From the NCBI GenBank assembly GCA_041392305.1, contig JAWKMJ010000005.1:101913-165912 (forward strand): a stretch of DNA of 64,000 bases, in the 5' to 3' direction. The position numbers and the translations under genes were made by a program. Source of the stretch: JAGQYP01 sp041392305 (GTDB lineage: Bacteria > Bacteroidota > Bacteroidia > Flavobacteriales_D > Crocinitomicaceae). A model generated the notes under the pieces. The model saw only the letters and a list, made by a program, of their open reading frames with translations, was not told the DNA's origin and ran no database searches. Shown piece after piece: positions 6,540 to 15,009 of this stretch (position 1 is its first letter; each line of letters begins with the position of its first letter).

Positions 6540-7811
6540 TTATCGATTAATAACAATTTTCTTTGCAATTCCAGCTTTCGATGAATTCATTTTAAGATAG
6601 TACACTCCATCCTCCAAATTACTTAAATCGGCTTGAACGGTTTTCATTTTGGAAACTGAAATTGTTTTCACTTCCGCACCAACAAGATTGTATACTTTGA
6701 TTTCTGCCCCTATTGAATTTTCCATTGGAAATTGAATTGTAAATTGCCCCTTATTCGGATTAGGGTATAGTTCAAAACTTTGCGCAAATAAACTTTCTTC
6801 GATGCCTAAAGGTGCACCACATCCATTAGAAGAAGTAATTGCATTTCTTGGACCATTTAGTGCTGCATGCATTCTTTGAGATTGACCAAAAGTGAACATT
6901 ACCATGGCGTCATCGTCAACATAATCCATATAGTTCATATACATTTCCCCATTAGGTCCAGTCCCACAAGGGTTGTTTGGGTCAAGTGGGAAAGAAGGGT
7001 AACCACTGTTGGGTTCATCACAAGGCTCCGTATCTGCCACAAAATCATCTCCACAATTTGGTTGATTGTCCCCCCAAATATGACTTAGATTTAGCCAATG
7101 TCCCACTTCGTGCGTAGCCGTTCTTCCAAGATGATTGTATTGATAATTCCCTTGTCCAGCTGTACCTATTGTTCCAAAACACTCATAGTGAATTACAACT
7201 CCATCTTCTGCTGGGTAACTTTGTAAATCAGAAGGGAAAGTTGCATAACCCAGAGTTCCTCCACTTGCTCCAAGATCACAAACCCATAAATTTAAGTATT
7301 GAGTAGGATCCCAATTATCAGCGCCACCTGTACTACTAAATTTCACATCTCCATTACCATTAAAGGAAACCACCTGAGTCTGGGTTCGGGTAATTCCAGT
7401 AGTAAAATTTCCTTGTGGATCCCTTGATGCCAAACAAAACTCGATCTGTGAATTTGCCGTGTATTGCCAAAAAGGATGACTAGGCTGTAATGAGTCTGAA
7501 TTCATCAATTGAAAATCCTTGTTCAGTACATCAATCTGAGTCAAAATTTGGGCATCACTCACATTTTGTCCTGCAGTATTGTATACCACATGTACAACCA
7601 CCGGAATGGTATAAATTGCTGCTCTTGATTTCGCATTACCTGAATGATTTTGAATCCATTGATTTGTAAAATCCTCCATTTGTTGTTTTCTTATTGCTGT
7701 ATTCGGATCAAATTGAACCATTTGCTCATGATGATCATGCGATAGACATTTATTTTGAGCAGTTGCTTGCAAACCAGCCAAAATGGTCATCGATAGTAAA
7801 ATTTTCTTCAT
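6540..7811 (-). CDS. Secreted M43 (pappalysin-like) zinc metalloprotease with T9SS sorting domain
   Basis: The 423-residue protein has a signal peptide (MKKILLSMTILAGLQATAQ) and a prodomain. Its metzincin zinc motif HEVGHWLNLSH lies near residue 234 and is followed by the MNYMDY Met-turn. Both features match the M43 family. The C-terminal 80 residues begin FELYPNPNKGQF and end in the KIVINR type A sorting signal, so it is exported through T9SS and attached to, or released from, the cell surface. Conserved cysteines around NCGDDFVADTEPC and NPCGTG fit disulfide-stabilised family members. It probably degrades extracellular protein. Confidence 0.92.
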   Translation of the reverse strand: MKKILLSMTILAGLQATAQNKCLSHDHHEQMVQFDPNTAIRKQQMEDFTNQWIQNHSGNAKSRAAIYTIPVVVHVVYNTAGQNVSDAQILTQIDVLNKDFQLMNSDSLQPSHPFWQYTANSQIEFCLASRDPQGNFTTGITRTQTQVVSFNGNGDVKFSSTGGADNWDPTQYLNLWVCDLGASGGTLGYATFPSDLQSYPAEDGVVIHYECFGTIGTAGQGNYQYNHLGRTATHEVGHWLNLSHIWGDNQPNCGDDFVADTEPCDEPNSGYPSFPLDPNNPCGTGPNGEMYMNYMDYVDDDAMVMFTFGQSQRMHAALNGPRNAITSSNGCGAPLGIEESLFAQSFELYPNPNKGQFTIQFPMENSIGAEIKVYNLVGAEVKTISVSKMKTVQADLSNLEDGVYYLKMNSSKAGIAKKIVINR

Positions 7812-7957
7812 ATTAGTTATAGTTTAAAAGTTTGATCCAAAGTAATTTGCCTTGAGCTGGATCACAATACTCAATTATGAGTAATTCCCAAAAAGTGTTA
7901 ATCTCCGTAACGTTCAGGTGGGATCTTACTATATTCTAAAAGCTACAACTTTTAATT

Positions 7958-8593
7958 ATGAAAAAACTTCTGATTTTGGTTATCCTCCTTTTTATTTTTT
8001 CCTGTCAAAATCAACTTCTTAAAAAAGCTCCTGAAGATGTTGTTGTTGCCATTCAACCTTACGGAAAAATCCCACCTGAGATAATGGATACAGTCATCAA
8101 TACCTTGTATGATATGTACGGTTTTAAAATAGTGGTTTATCCTCCGAAAAAACTTCCAAAGTCTGCTTTCATCAATATAAAGTCTCCGAGATATAGAGCA
8201 GATTCCATATTGGACATGCAAGAAAGATGGAAACCTGATAGTATTGATTATTTAATGGGATTATCTCAATTCGACATTAGCATGACAGATCGTGATGAAA
8301 ATGGCAACATTAAAAAACCTGTCAGCAAATACAAAGATTGGGGTGTTTTTGGATTGGGTTCCTGTCCGGGTCCTACTTGTGTGGTATCCATATTCAGACT
8401 TAGAAAAAGACAAAACTATATTGATCGATTGAAGAAAATCGTAGTGCACGAATTGGGACATAACTTGGGCCTACCACATTGCGAAGATGGTCCAACTTGT
8501 GTGATGCGAGATGCAAATGAGAACATTAAAAATATAGACAAAGAAAAACTAGAGCTTTGTTCCAGTTGCAAGAAGAAATTGTATGGAAAATAA
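7958..8593 (+). CDS. Archaemetzincin-type (M54) metalloprotease lipoprotein
   Basis: The 211-residue protein has a lipobox ending FSC at Cys16. The archaemetzincin signature is complete: HELGHNLGLPHC at residues 164-175, then a second cysteine and CVM at 181-183, exactly 17 residues, then CSSC at 201-204. The three His bind catalytic zinc and the four Cys a structural zinc. The spacing between Cys175 and Cys181 is five residues, whereas the textbook motif has four. It is membrane-anchored and most likely periplasmic. It stands between a T9SS protease and a convergent DUF2141 gene that ends 12 bp away. Substrate is unknown. Confidence 0.88.
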   Translation: MKKLLILVILLFIFSCQNQLLKKAPEDVVVAIQPYGKIPPEIMDTVINTLYDMYGFKIVVYPPKKLPKSAFINIKSPRYRADSILDMQERWKPDSIDYLMGLSQFDISMTDRDENGNIKKPVSKYKDWGVFGLGSCPGPTCVVSIFRLRKRQNYIDRLKKIVVHELGHNLGLPHCEDGPTCVMRDANENIKNIDKEKLELCSSCKKKLYGK

Positions 8594-8605
8594 TGCGTTT
8601 ATTTC

Positions 8606-9043
8606 TTATTGCTTGGCAATAGGCTGGATCAATCGAATGCTAACCATTTTGGATGCTTCTTCAATTTTAAATGCACATTGACCAAATGTAGGTACTGCAA
8701 AGAAAGGAATTACATTATTGGAAAACCCGAAAGCTTCTAATGGGATTTTCAATTTATTCTGATTACAGATATTATCACTATTCTTGTCGTGATACACACT
8801 TATGGCATATTTCCCTTTTGGTATTTTTACTTGTTTCACCATCTCTTCATTGGTCACTTTAAAAACAAGTTTTTTAAATTCTTTATTCTCCTTAGGGAAA
8901 TTTTCAGGAATTGAATAAATGCCTACATGGAGTGTTCCTTTCAGTTCTTTAATATTCGTAATCTTAATTTGAAGCGATTGTGTCTGCGCCCATCCAGAAA
9001 GCGAAAGAATAAAGATGAGAAATAAGGTAGCAAATTTTGTCAT
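8606..9043 (-). CDS. DUF2141 domain secreted protein
   Basis: The 145-residue protein has a signal peptide ending WAQ and a DUF2141-type beta-rich domain. Typical phrases are GTLHVGIYSIPENFP, KGKYAISVYHDKNSD and FGFSNN. Its function is not established. It may be a periplasmic carbohydrate- or pigment-associated protein. Its ATG overlaps the stop of the upstream epimerase gene in an ATGA arrangement, so the two are translationally coupled. Confidence 0.85.
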   Translation of the reverse strand: MTKFATLFLIFILSLSGWAQTQSLQIKITNIKELKGTLHVGIYSIPENFPKENKEFKKLVFKVTNEEMVKQVKIPKGKYAISVYHDKNSDNICNQNKLKIPLEAFGFSNNVIPFFAVPTFGQCAFKIEEASKMVSIRLIQPIAKQ

Positions 9044-10057
9044 GATTGATTTTTAAAATAATACGCTAAATCCTGTTGATTCTTAGATTTGAAAGCTTTA
9101 TAGGGTTTAGATAAAGACAATAAGTATTTCTTTACCGGATATTTTACCATGGAAGTCATCACTTTTTGAGCTTTTGGAACTGATTTCTCGACCATCTCAA
9201 AATAATCATTGAGGTCTAATTTTCGAAAGTTAAGAATGGACTCCAACTGATCCCCATCTGCGTAATTTCCACAATGAAAATTTTGTTCTGCAAAAGAATA
9301 CTGAGGAAAATTCACCTTACCTAGGCCAAATAACTCAAAATTCTTTGATAGAAAATCCTTGTATTCGATTCTACATTTTGCTCCCCCTCCTAGATTGAAG
9401 ATATTGTGATTAAGCAAGTCTCTTTTTTCAATGGCATTGGCGAAAGCTCTTCCCGTATCTTGAGGTGTACAAATTTCAACTTTTGTATTTAAGGGCATTT
9501 CGAACAACAATCCAGTTACCTTATGATTCCCCACACCCATAATTGCTGTCAGTCTAAAAATAGTCCAACTCAAATTTGAATTTTTAACTAAATTCTCTGC
9601 CTCAATTTTAGTCTTTCCGTATTCATCCCTAGGTGAAGCTTGGAGTTGATCTTCTACTTTAATTTCAGGTTGATCCACTCTACAACCATAAACAGAAACG
9701 GAAGATGAATAGACAAAAAAAGCATTTGGTGAATTTTTCTCCAGCGATGTAATTAAGTTCTTCGTACCTCCTACATTAACAGATTCAGCAAAATCCGGTT
9801 TTTCATCGGCAAGTGGAGGAATAATAGCTGCTAAATGGATTACTGCATCTATATTTTTACATACTTCGTCGACTTGTTGAATATTTCTCAAATCACCATA
9901 ATGGACAGTAATTTGATCTTTATATTTTTCAAATGTACTTTTTGCTTTGCGTGATGGTGTGTCGAAAACGTGCACTTCAACACCTGGTATTTGAACCAAG
10001 TTTTTTTAAGGTTTCAGAGCCAACAGTTCCAGATGCACCCGTAAGTAAAACTCTCAT
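9040..10057 (-). pseudogene. NAD-dependent epimerase/dehydratase (SDR), frameshifted in an A7 tract
   Basis: From ATG 10057 the frame reads MRVLLTGASGTVGSETLKK, the Rossmann N-terminus with GASGTVG. It runs out of frame at a T7 tract (plus strand 10001-10007, A7 on the coding strand). From there the other frame continues LVQIPGVEVHVFD to the end, including the catalytic YGKTK (YxxxK) and LTAIMGVGNH. Dropping one base in the tract restores a full extended-SDR protein of about 338 residues. It may be a sequencing error, a real mutation, or a site of slippage. It acts on a nucleotide sugar or similar substrate, not determined here. It is coupled to the DUF2141 gene. Confidence 0.8.
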
Positions 10058-10197
10058 TTCATGTGTCAATTAAATTGTAATTTGGTTGTTTTCTCTGCTT
10101 GCACAGCAATCAACCAAATTTAGAAAAGGAAAATGAATTTTTGCAGAAAATTCCGCTGAAATTGGAAAATACTTAGTGAATCAGCCAAAAGAACATT

Positions 10198-12153
10198 TTA
10201 AACTCGCAAACCAATAACACAAACGTCATCTATCTGTTCAAGTGCACCCTTCCATGATTCAAACTCTTGATCTAATGCGACTTTTTGATCTTTTGTGGGT
10301 AAATGACTGACAGCAAGCAAAAAATCTCGGAATTGCTTGTATTTGTATTTTTTTCCATTCGTTCCTCCAAATTGATCTGCATACCCATCGCTAAATGTAT
10401 AAATCATATCTCCGGGTCTTAACGCAATCTCACATTGTTGAAAAGATTTTAGCTCTCCAGTGTGCGCTCCAACAGGCATTTTATCCGGGGAAAATTCTAA
10501 TAAACCATACGTTTCATTTGAAGCCTTAAGACGTTGATTCTCTTTAATTTCAGTCTTCCTGCGCACAATATAAAGCGGATTATTTGCCCCAGCAAAATGG
10601 AGGGTATTGGATTTCTTCTCCCAAACGCATAAGGCCAAATCAATCCCGTCTTTGCGCTCTGTTTCCAGATGCTTCTGCTTTAATGCCCCAATAATCTTTT
10701 CCCTTAATTTATTCAGAATTTCCTGGGGTTTTAAAATTTTGTTTTCAATAATAATTTCATTCAAAAACCCAATACCCAACATCGACATAAAAGCACCTGG
10801 AACACCATGACCTGTGCAGTCGGCAGCTACCCATATAGAGAGTTCCTCTTCTTCGTATTCCAATGCCCAAAAAAAGTCACCCGAAACAACATCTTTTGGT
10901 TTGAAAAGGATAAAAAATTCAGAACTGATTTTCTCCCATTCAGCATCTGAAGTTAGCAAGGCTGTTTGGATTTGCTTAGCATAATTGATACTGTCCGTTA
11001 TTTCTTTATGCTGCTCCTCAATTTGTTCGTTTTTTTCGATTAGAATCCGGTTGGTTCGCCTTCTTTTAGTACTCTGAACAAAAATCAATACTGCAACGAT
11101 TAGGACAAGTCCAACCACCAAAGTCAGATAGATTCTCGTTTTTTTGCCATATAGAATTTCTTCTTGTGACCGTTGATCTCTTTCCTCCAACAAGGCGATT
11201 TCATGTTGTTTCTTCTCGTTATCTATGACCGCATCTTTCTCAGAAAGCTCCATTAAAAATTCACTGTTTTTAAGAGAATCTCTTAAATCTACCCCTTCTA
11301 CTAAATAGGTGTAAGCTTCTTTAAACAGACCCAGCTTTTTATATAGTTTTGAGATATTAATTTTTGTTTCCCCAACCCGGTCCCATTGTTCTTTTTCTAT
11401 AGAAATCTCAATTTCTCGTAAAAACAATTCTTCTGCTTTCTTTAATTGCCCACGCTTAAGATATAATTTCCCGAGTGTATTGGATAGATTCGTAATTGTT
11501 ACATAATTGCCAATACTCAATGCCATATTGTATGCCTTATCCAAATAATAAAAAGCACTATCCTGATTGTCTAGATAATAATGGCAATTTCCAATATTCA
11601 TGTAGATGTTCGGATCCATATGCCCTCTTTCCTCTTGCAAAACAAGCGCATTATGAAACTTCTCTAAAGCACCGTGGTAATCTTTCTTGTCAAACAAAAG
11701 AATTCCAAAATTAACATCCGTTAGAATTACTCCAGGAGTAAAATTGTATCTTAAAAACACTTCTTTACATTCCATAAATGCTTTTGAAGCCAAATTTTCC
11801 TTTTTATTGGATCTGTAAATGATTCCCTCGTTGTACCTAACTTTGTAGGCATTCATCGAATCATTCGCTTCAATGAAAATAGTGAAGGCTTTCTGATAAT
11901 GCTGCATGGCTTTATCTGGATACCCCCTTACATCGGCAACGATTCCTCTACCTTTTTCGGCCAAACCAATGAGTGTGGGGTTCTTCAGTTCCTTTGCCTC
12001 GAACGAAAGAACTTGATAAAGTGAATCCGCTTTAGATGGATTCTGATAGTGATAGGTTGAGGCAACATTTAACAAACTATCTATTCGTTGTGCATCCTGA
12101 CCCAAGAGTACACTCAAATTAAAAACAAATAGAAGCACAACTAGTTTCGTCAA
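10198..12153 (-). CDS. TPR-transmembrane-SpoIIE (PP2C-type) phosphatase
   Basis: The 651-residue protein has a signal peptide (MTKLVVLLFVFNLSVLLGQ) and about six TPRs over residues 35-290. A coiled segment is followed by a membrane helix near residues 340-360, a second coiled coil, then a SpoIIE/RsbU phosphatase domain from about 400. The phosphatase motifs are visible: DCTGHGVPGAFMSMLG, ERKDGIDLALCVW, SDGYADQFGG and the terminal DDVCVIGLR. Periplasmic TPRs may sense a signal and control cytoplasmic dephosphorylation of an anti-sigma-factor antagonist or similar partner. No STAS or kinase gene lies nearby. The length and plan are common in Bacteroidetes. Confidence 0.92.
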   Translation of the reverse strand: MTKLVVLLFVFNLSVLLGQDAQRIDSLLNVASTYHYQNPSKADSLYQVLSFEAKELKNPTLIGLAEKGRGIVADVRGYPDKAMQHYQKAFTIFIEANDSMNAYKVRYNEGIIYRSNKKENLASKAFMECKEVFLRYNFTPGVILTDVNFGILLFDKKDYHGALEKFHNALVLQEERGHMDPNIYMNIGNCHYYLDNQDSAFYYLDKAYNMALSIGNYVTITNLSNTLGKLYLKRGQLKKAEELFLREIEISIEKEQWDRVGETKINISKLYKKLGLFKEAYTYLVEGVDLRDSLKNSEFLMELSEKDAVIDNEKKQHEIALLEERDQRSQEEILYGKKTRIYLTLVVGLVLIVAVLIFVQSTKRRRTNRILIEKNEQIEEQHKEITDSINYAKQIQTALLTSDAEWEKISSEFFILFKPKDVVSGDFFWALEYEEEELSIWVAADCTGHGVPGAFMSMLGIGFLNEIIIENKILKPQEILNKLREKIIGALKQKHLETERKDGIDLALCVWEKKSNTLHFAGANNPLYIVRRKTEIKENQRLKASNETYGLLEFSPDKMPVGAHTGELKSFQQCEIALRPGDMIYTFSDGYADQFGGTNGKKYKYKQFRDFLLAVSHLPTKDQKVALDQEFESWKGALEQIDDVCVIGLRV

Positions 12154-12331
12154 ATCACCAATTTTTAGAAATCGATTCTAAATTAAGAAAATCCCCTTAT
12201 TTAGAAGCATTCATTTTTGGAAGGTCCTTTTTCTTTGTCGAATCCAACATTTCGGTCTAAGTTAGAATTCCACGATACATGTCATTTTTGATTCCATATT
12301 TCCGCTCTTTTTTTAATTATATTCGTGCACT

Positions 12332-12751
12332 ATGCTTTCCAAGAGAACTAAATACGGTTTAAAGGCTTTGACATTCATAGCTAAACAGGACAAAGAAAAT
12401 CCTGTCCAAATTGCTACGATTTCAAAAGAAGAAAACATCTCACATAAGTTTCTTGAATCGATCCTTTTGAGCATGCGAAAAGCTGGATTTCTTGGATCCA
12501 AAAAGGGAAAAGGAGGAGGCTATTACCTTTTAAAAGATGCGGATAAAATTCAAATGAGCGATGTGATTCGGCTTTTGGAAGGACCAATTGCCATGCTTCC
12601 ATGCGTAAGTTTAAACTTCTATGAAAGATGTGATGATTGTCCTGATGAAACAAAATGCAGTGTACATGCACTCATGATTGAAGTTCGCGACGCTACTCTG
12701 GAAATCCTTAAAAACAAGACATTAGCCGACCTTGTAGCAGACATTTCTTAA
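12332..12751 (+). CDS. Rrf2 family transcriptional regulator
   Basis: The 139-residue protein is a winged-helix Rrf2 regulator. The N-terminus KRTKYGLKALTFIA and the wing segment KGKGGGYYLLK are typical. Cysteines at residues 91, 100, 103 and 109 (PCVSLNF, ERCDDCPDETKC) could bind an Fe-S cluster as in IscR/NsrR/RsrR, although spacing differs among members. It stands just upstream of the sulfate assimilation operon in the same direction. A role in cysteine- or iron-sulfur-responsive control of that operon, like CymR, is an inference from position. A candidate operator is the inverted repeat at 12816-12834. Confidence 0.92.
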   Translation: MLSKRTKYGLKALTFIAKQDKENPVQIATISKEENISHKFLESILLSMRKAGFLGSKKGKGGGYYLLKDADKIQMSDVIRLLEGPIAMLPCVSLNFYERCDDCPDETKCSVHALMIEVRDATLEILKNKTLADLVADIS

Positions 12752-12780
12752 ATCAAATTCGAAAAAAATTTTAAAAAACA

Positions 12781-12834
12781 TTTGGAACACATTGATTTTC
12801 ATTTACCTTTGTATTCCCTACTTATCCGATAGGG
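12781..12834 (+). promoter_or_regulatory. Promoter of the sulfate assimilation operon with inverted-repeat operator
   Basis: TTTG at 12781-12784 and TACCTTTG at 12804-12811 match the Bacteroidetes -33/-7 consensus with 19 bp between them. Immediately downstream, CCCTA (12816-12820) and TAGGG (12830-12834) form an inverted repeat over the expected start site. The ATG follows at 12859. The adjacent Rrf2 regulator is the natural candidate ligand. Confidence 0.6.
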
Positions 12835-12858
12835 TTTAAAGTTTAAAAGAAAATTAAG

Positions 12859-13113
12859 ATGATTATTGATCAAGCAATAGCAAGAAACACGGGTTATACA
12901 GAAGATCGAACAAGTGGTGACAAACCCCTAAGAAGCATCGTAAAATCGATTAGCTGGCGACTAGTGGGCACTTTGGACACCATACTTATTTCTTGGGTAA
13001 TTACAGGTGAACTGACTCTGGCTTTCTCCATTGGTTCGATCGAATTATTCACAAAGATGATCTTGTATTTCTTTCATGAAAGAATTTGGAACAATGTTAA
13101 ATGGGGTAAATAA
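12859..13113 (+). CDS. DUF2061 membrane protein
   Basis: The 84-residue protein has the DUF2061 plan: a soluble N-terminus with RSIVKSISWRLVGTLDT, one to two membrane helices around ISWVITGELTLAFSIGSIEL, and FTKMILYFFHERIWN near the end. DUF2061 proteins often accompany sulfate or sulfonate assimilation genes. The function is unknown, with a transport or accessory role inferred only from context. It is first in the operon, three bases before the cysH start. Confidence 0.88.
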   Translation: MIIDQAIARNTGYTEDRTSGDKPLRSIVKSISWRLVGTLDTILISWVITGELTLAFSIGSIELFTKMILYFFHERIWNNVKWGK

Positions 13114-13116
13114 AAA

Positions 13117-13728
13117 ATGATGAATCTGGAAAATATCAATAACGAATTAAAAGAGAAGTCTCCAAAAGAGATTATCGAATGGGCGATGAATAATTCTGAA
13201 AGACCAGTTCTTACAACAAATTTCAGACCTTATGAATCGGCCATTTTGCACGCGGTTTCAAATGTAAAACCCGATATCAAGGTCATTTGGTGTGATACTG
13301 GGTACAATACTCCAAACACCTACAGACATGCCAAAGAATTAATTGATCAGCTGGACCTGTCTGTGGATATATACGTGCCCAAAATTTCAGTTGGCTATCG
13401 AAATGTGCTGATGGGAATACCTGAAGTGGATACGGAAGAGCACCAGGAATTCACGGAACAAGTCAAATTGGAACCCTTCCGAAGAGCCATGGAAGAACAT
13501 CAACCAGATTTATGGTTTACGAATTTGAGAAAGGGTCAAACAGCTTTCAGAGACTCCATCGATATTGTTTCAAAAGGAAAAGATGGAAAAATCAAAGTGA
13601 GCCCATTTTACCATTGGACAGATGAAGAATTAAATGAGTATCTTAATTCAAATGATCTTCCAAATGAATTCAAATATTTCGACCCAACAAAGGTATTGTC
13701 GAACAGAGAATGCGGACTTCATGCTTAG
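13117..13728 (+). CDS. cysH: Phosphoadenylyl-sulfate (PAPS/APS) reductase
   Basis: The 203-residue protein belongs to the adenosyl-sulfate reductase family, which reduces activated sulfate to sulfite with thioredoxin. It ends in RECGLHA, the catalytic cysteine motif. IWCDTGYNTPNTY and TNLRKGQTAFRDS are also characteristic. The paired cysteines that bind a [4Fe-4S] cluster in APS-type enzymes are missing. This would suggest a PAPS-type enzyme, yet no APS kinase is encoded with it. Ending only one residue after ECGLH, it is slightly short. It lies between the DUF2061 gene and cysD. Confidence 0.9.
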   Translation: MMNLENINNELKEKSPKEIIEWAMNNSERPVLTTNFRPYESAILHAVSNVKPDIKVIWCDTGYNTPNTYRHAKELIDQLDLSVDIYVPKISVGYRNVLMGIPEVDTEEHQEFTEQVKLEPFRRAMEEHQPDLWFTNLRKGQTAFRDSIDIVSKGKDGKIKVSPFYHWTDEELNEYLNSNDLPNEFKYFDPTKVLSNRECGLHA

Positions 13729-13735
13729 GAGTAGT

Positions 13736-13834
13736 GAGCAAGAGAATTGAGCAAGAGCAAGAGAATTGAGCAAGAGAAGTGAGCAAGAGAAGTGAGCAAG
13801 AGTAGGGAGCAAGAGCAAGAGTAGTGAGCAAGAA
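13736..13834. repeat. GAGCAAGAG array with 13-bp and 6-bp spacing (9 units), cysH-cysD gap
   Basis: GAGCAAGAG starts at 13736, 13749, 13755, 13768, 13781, 13794, 13807, 13813 and 13826. The steps are 13 bp, with two 6-bp half-steps. The linker after each unit is mostly AATT, AAGT or TAGG-like. It fills nearly the whole 127-bp gap in the operon and begins eight bases after the cysH stop. Confidence 0.92.
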
Positions 13835-13855
13835 AAATAATTAAGAGAATTAGAT

Positions 13856-14758
13856 ATGAAAAATATATTAGAAAATAATGCATTAGAGAACGAAGCCATC
13901 TTCATCATTCGAGAAGTTGCGGCTCAGTTTGAGAAGCCGGTTCTGTTGTTTTCAGGTGGAAAGGATTCAATCACATTGGTGAGATTGGCTCAAAAAGCTT
14001 TCTATCCTGCTAAAATCCCTTTTCCTCTGCTACATGTAGATACAGGACATAATTTTCCGGAGACCATCGAGTTCCGAGACAATTTGGCTGAGGAATTAGG
14101 TTTGGAATTGATCGTGAGAAATGTACAGGACAACATTGACGCTGGACGTGTAAAAGAAGAAACAGGAAAATACGCTTCCAGAAACATGCTCCAAACAGAA
14201 ACTCTTTTGGATGCCATCGAGGAATTCGGTTTTGATGCTTGTATTGGTGGAGCTCGTCGTGATGAGGAAAAAGCAAGAGCTAAAGAACGTATTTTCTCCG
14301 TTCGAGATGATTTTGGACAATGGGATGAAAAAAACCAAAGACCCGAAGTTTTTGATATGTTGAATGGAAGGATAGATCTTGGACAAAATGTGCGCGTCTT
14401 CCCTATTTCAAATTGGACGGAACTAGATGTTTGGTCCTACATTGAAAAAGAAGGTATCGAAATTCCATCCATCTATTTTGCGCACAGAAGACCTGTTTTT
14501 GAAAGAGACGGACTCATTTGGTCTGCTAATGACGAATATGTCTACAGAGAAGATAATGAATTAGTATTTGAAAAAATTGTTCGCTTCAGAACTGTCGGAG
14601 ACATGTCTTGTACCGCAGCAGTCGAATCCAATGCTTTCACCATTGAAGACGTAGTGAGAGAAATTCGAGAATCGAAAATATCTGAACGAGGTGCTCGTAT
14701 CGACGATAAAAGATCGGAAGCAGCAATGGAAAAAAGGAAACAACAAGGATACTTTTAG
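13856..14758 (+). CDS. cysD: Sulfate adenylyltransferase subunit 2
   Basis: The 300-residue protein is the small, ATP-pyrophosphatase-type subunit that forms APS from ATP and sulfate together with CysN. The PP-loop SGGKDSITLVRLA lies near residue 32, and HVDTGHNFPETIEFRD, GARRDEEKARAKERIFSVR and the C-terminal GDMSCTAAV segment are family hallmarks. Length is normal. It follows the GAGCAAGAG array and precedes cysN by 251 bp of arrays. Normal start ATG 13856. Confidence 0.97.
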   Translation: MKNILENNALENEAIFIIREVAAQFEKPVLLFSGGKDSITLVRLAQKAFYPAKIPFPLLHVDTGHNFPETIEFRDNLAEELGLELIVRNVQDNIDAGRVKEETGKYASRNMLQTETLLDAIEEFGFDACIGGARRDEEKARAKERIFSVRDDFGQWDEKNQRPEVFDMLNGRIDLGQNVRVFPISNWTELDVWSYIEKEGIEIPSIYFAHRRPVFERDGLIWSANDEYVYREDNELVFEKIVRFRTVGDMSCTAAVESNAFTIEDVVREIRESKISERGARIDDKRSEAAMEKRKQQGYF

Positions 14759-14764
14759 AGTTGG

Positions 14765-14798
14765 GAGCAAGAGCAAGAGTTGGGAGCAAGAGCAAGAA
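14765..14798. repeat. GAGCAAGAG array, second copy, cysD-cysN gap
   Basis: Units start at 14765, 14771, 14784 and 14790, showing the same 6/13-bp step pattern as 13736-13834. The linker here is TTGG. Confidence 0.88.
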
Positions 14799-14813
14799 AA
14801 AATAATTAAACAA

Positions 14814-14870
14814 TAGACAATAGATACTAGATGATAGATTCTAGACAAAAGACAACAGAGAAAAGACAAT
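14814..14870. repeat. 7-bp degenerate array, AGA every 7 bases, 8 units
   Basis: AGA starts at 14815, 14822, 14829, 14836, 14843, 14850, 14857 and 14864. The units are TAGACAA-, TAGATAC- and AAGACAA-like. This array lies in the cysD-cysN gap and is followed by an A/T-rich AATTAACAATTAAAA stretch. Confidence 0.85.
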
Positions 14871-14940
14871 GAAAAATTAACAATTAAAAATGGGTAAAAG
14901 ACTTAGTTAGAAATTGAATTGATTTAGAAGATTAAATATC

Positions 14941-15004
14941 AATCTATTAGTCTGAAAGTCTTGCAATCTGAAAATCTTGTAGTCTTGCAGTCTCAAAATC
15001 TTAA
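14941..15004. repeat. 8-bp degenerate array, A(G/A)TCTNNN, 8 units
   Basis: TCT starts at 14943 and recurs every 8 bases to 14999. The unit is the reverse complement of the AGA(C/T)TNNN type at 3898-4009, so this is the same family in the other orientation. It ends six bases before the cysN ATG and therefore occupies its ribosome-binding region. Confidence 0.88.
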
Positions 15005-15009
15005 AAAAA

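Noticed and set aside
12816..12834. SAM or cysteine riboswitch ahead of the sulfate operon
   Set aside because: The leader from the predicted start to ATG 12859 is only about 40 bases, too short for a known aptamer, and no conserved core is visible. A protein operator is simpler.
13648..13908. Minus-strand ORF of 86 residues rich in SCSLLLL
   Set aside because: It is the reverse reading of the GAGCAAGAG array plus the cysD start. Its composition is produced by the repeat and it has no family signal.
14561..14869. Minus-strand ORF of 102 residues over the cysD end and the array
   Set aside because: It is antisense to cysD and to repeats, with no start context and no recognisable domain.
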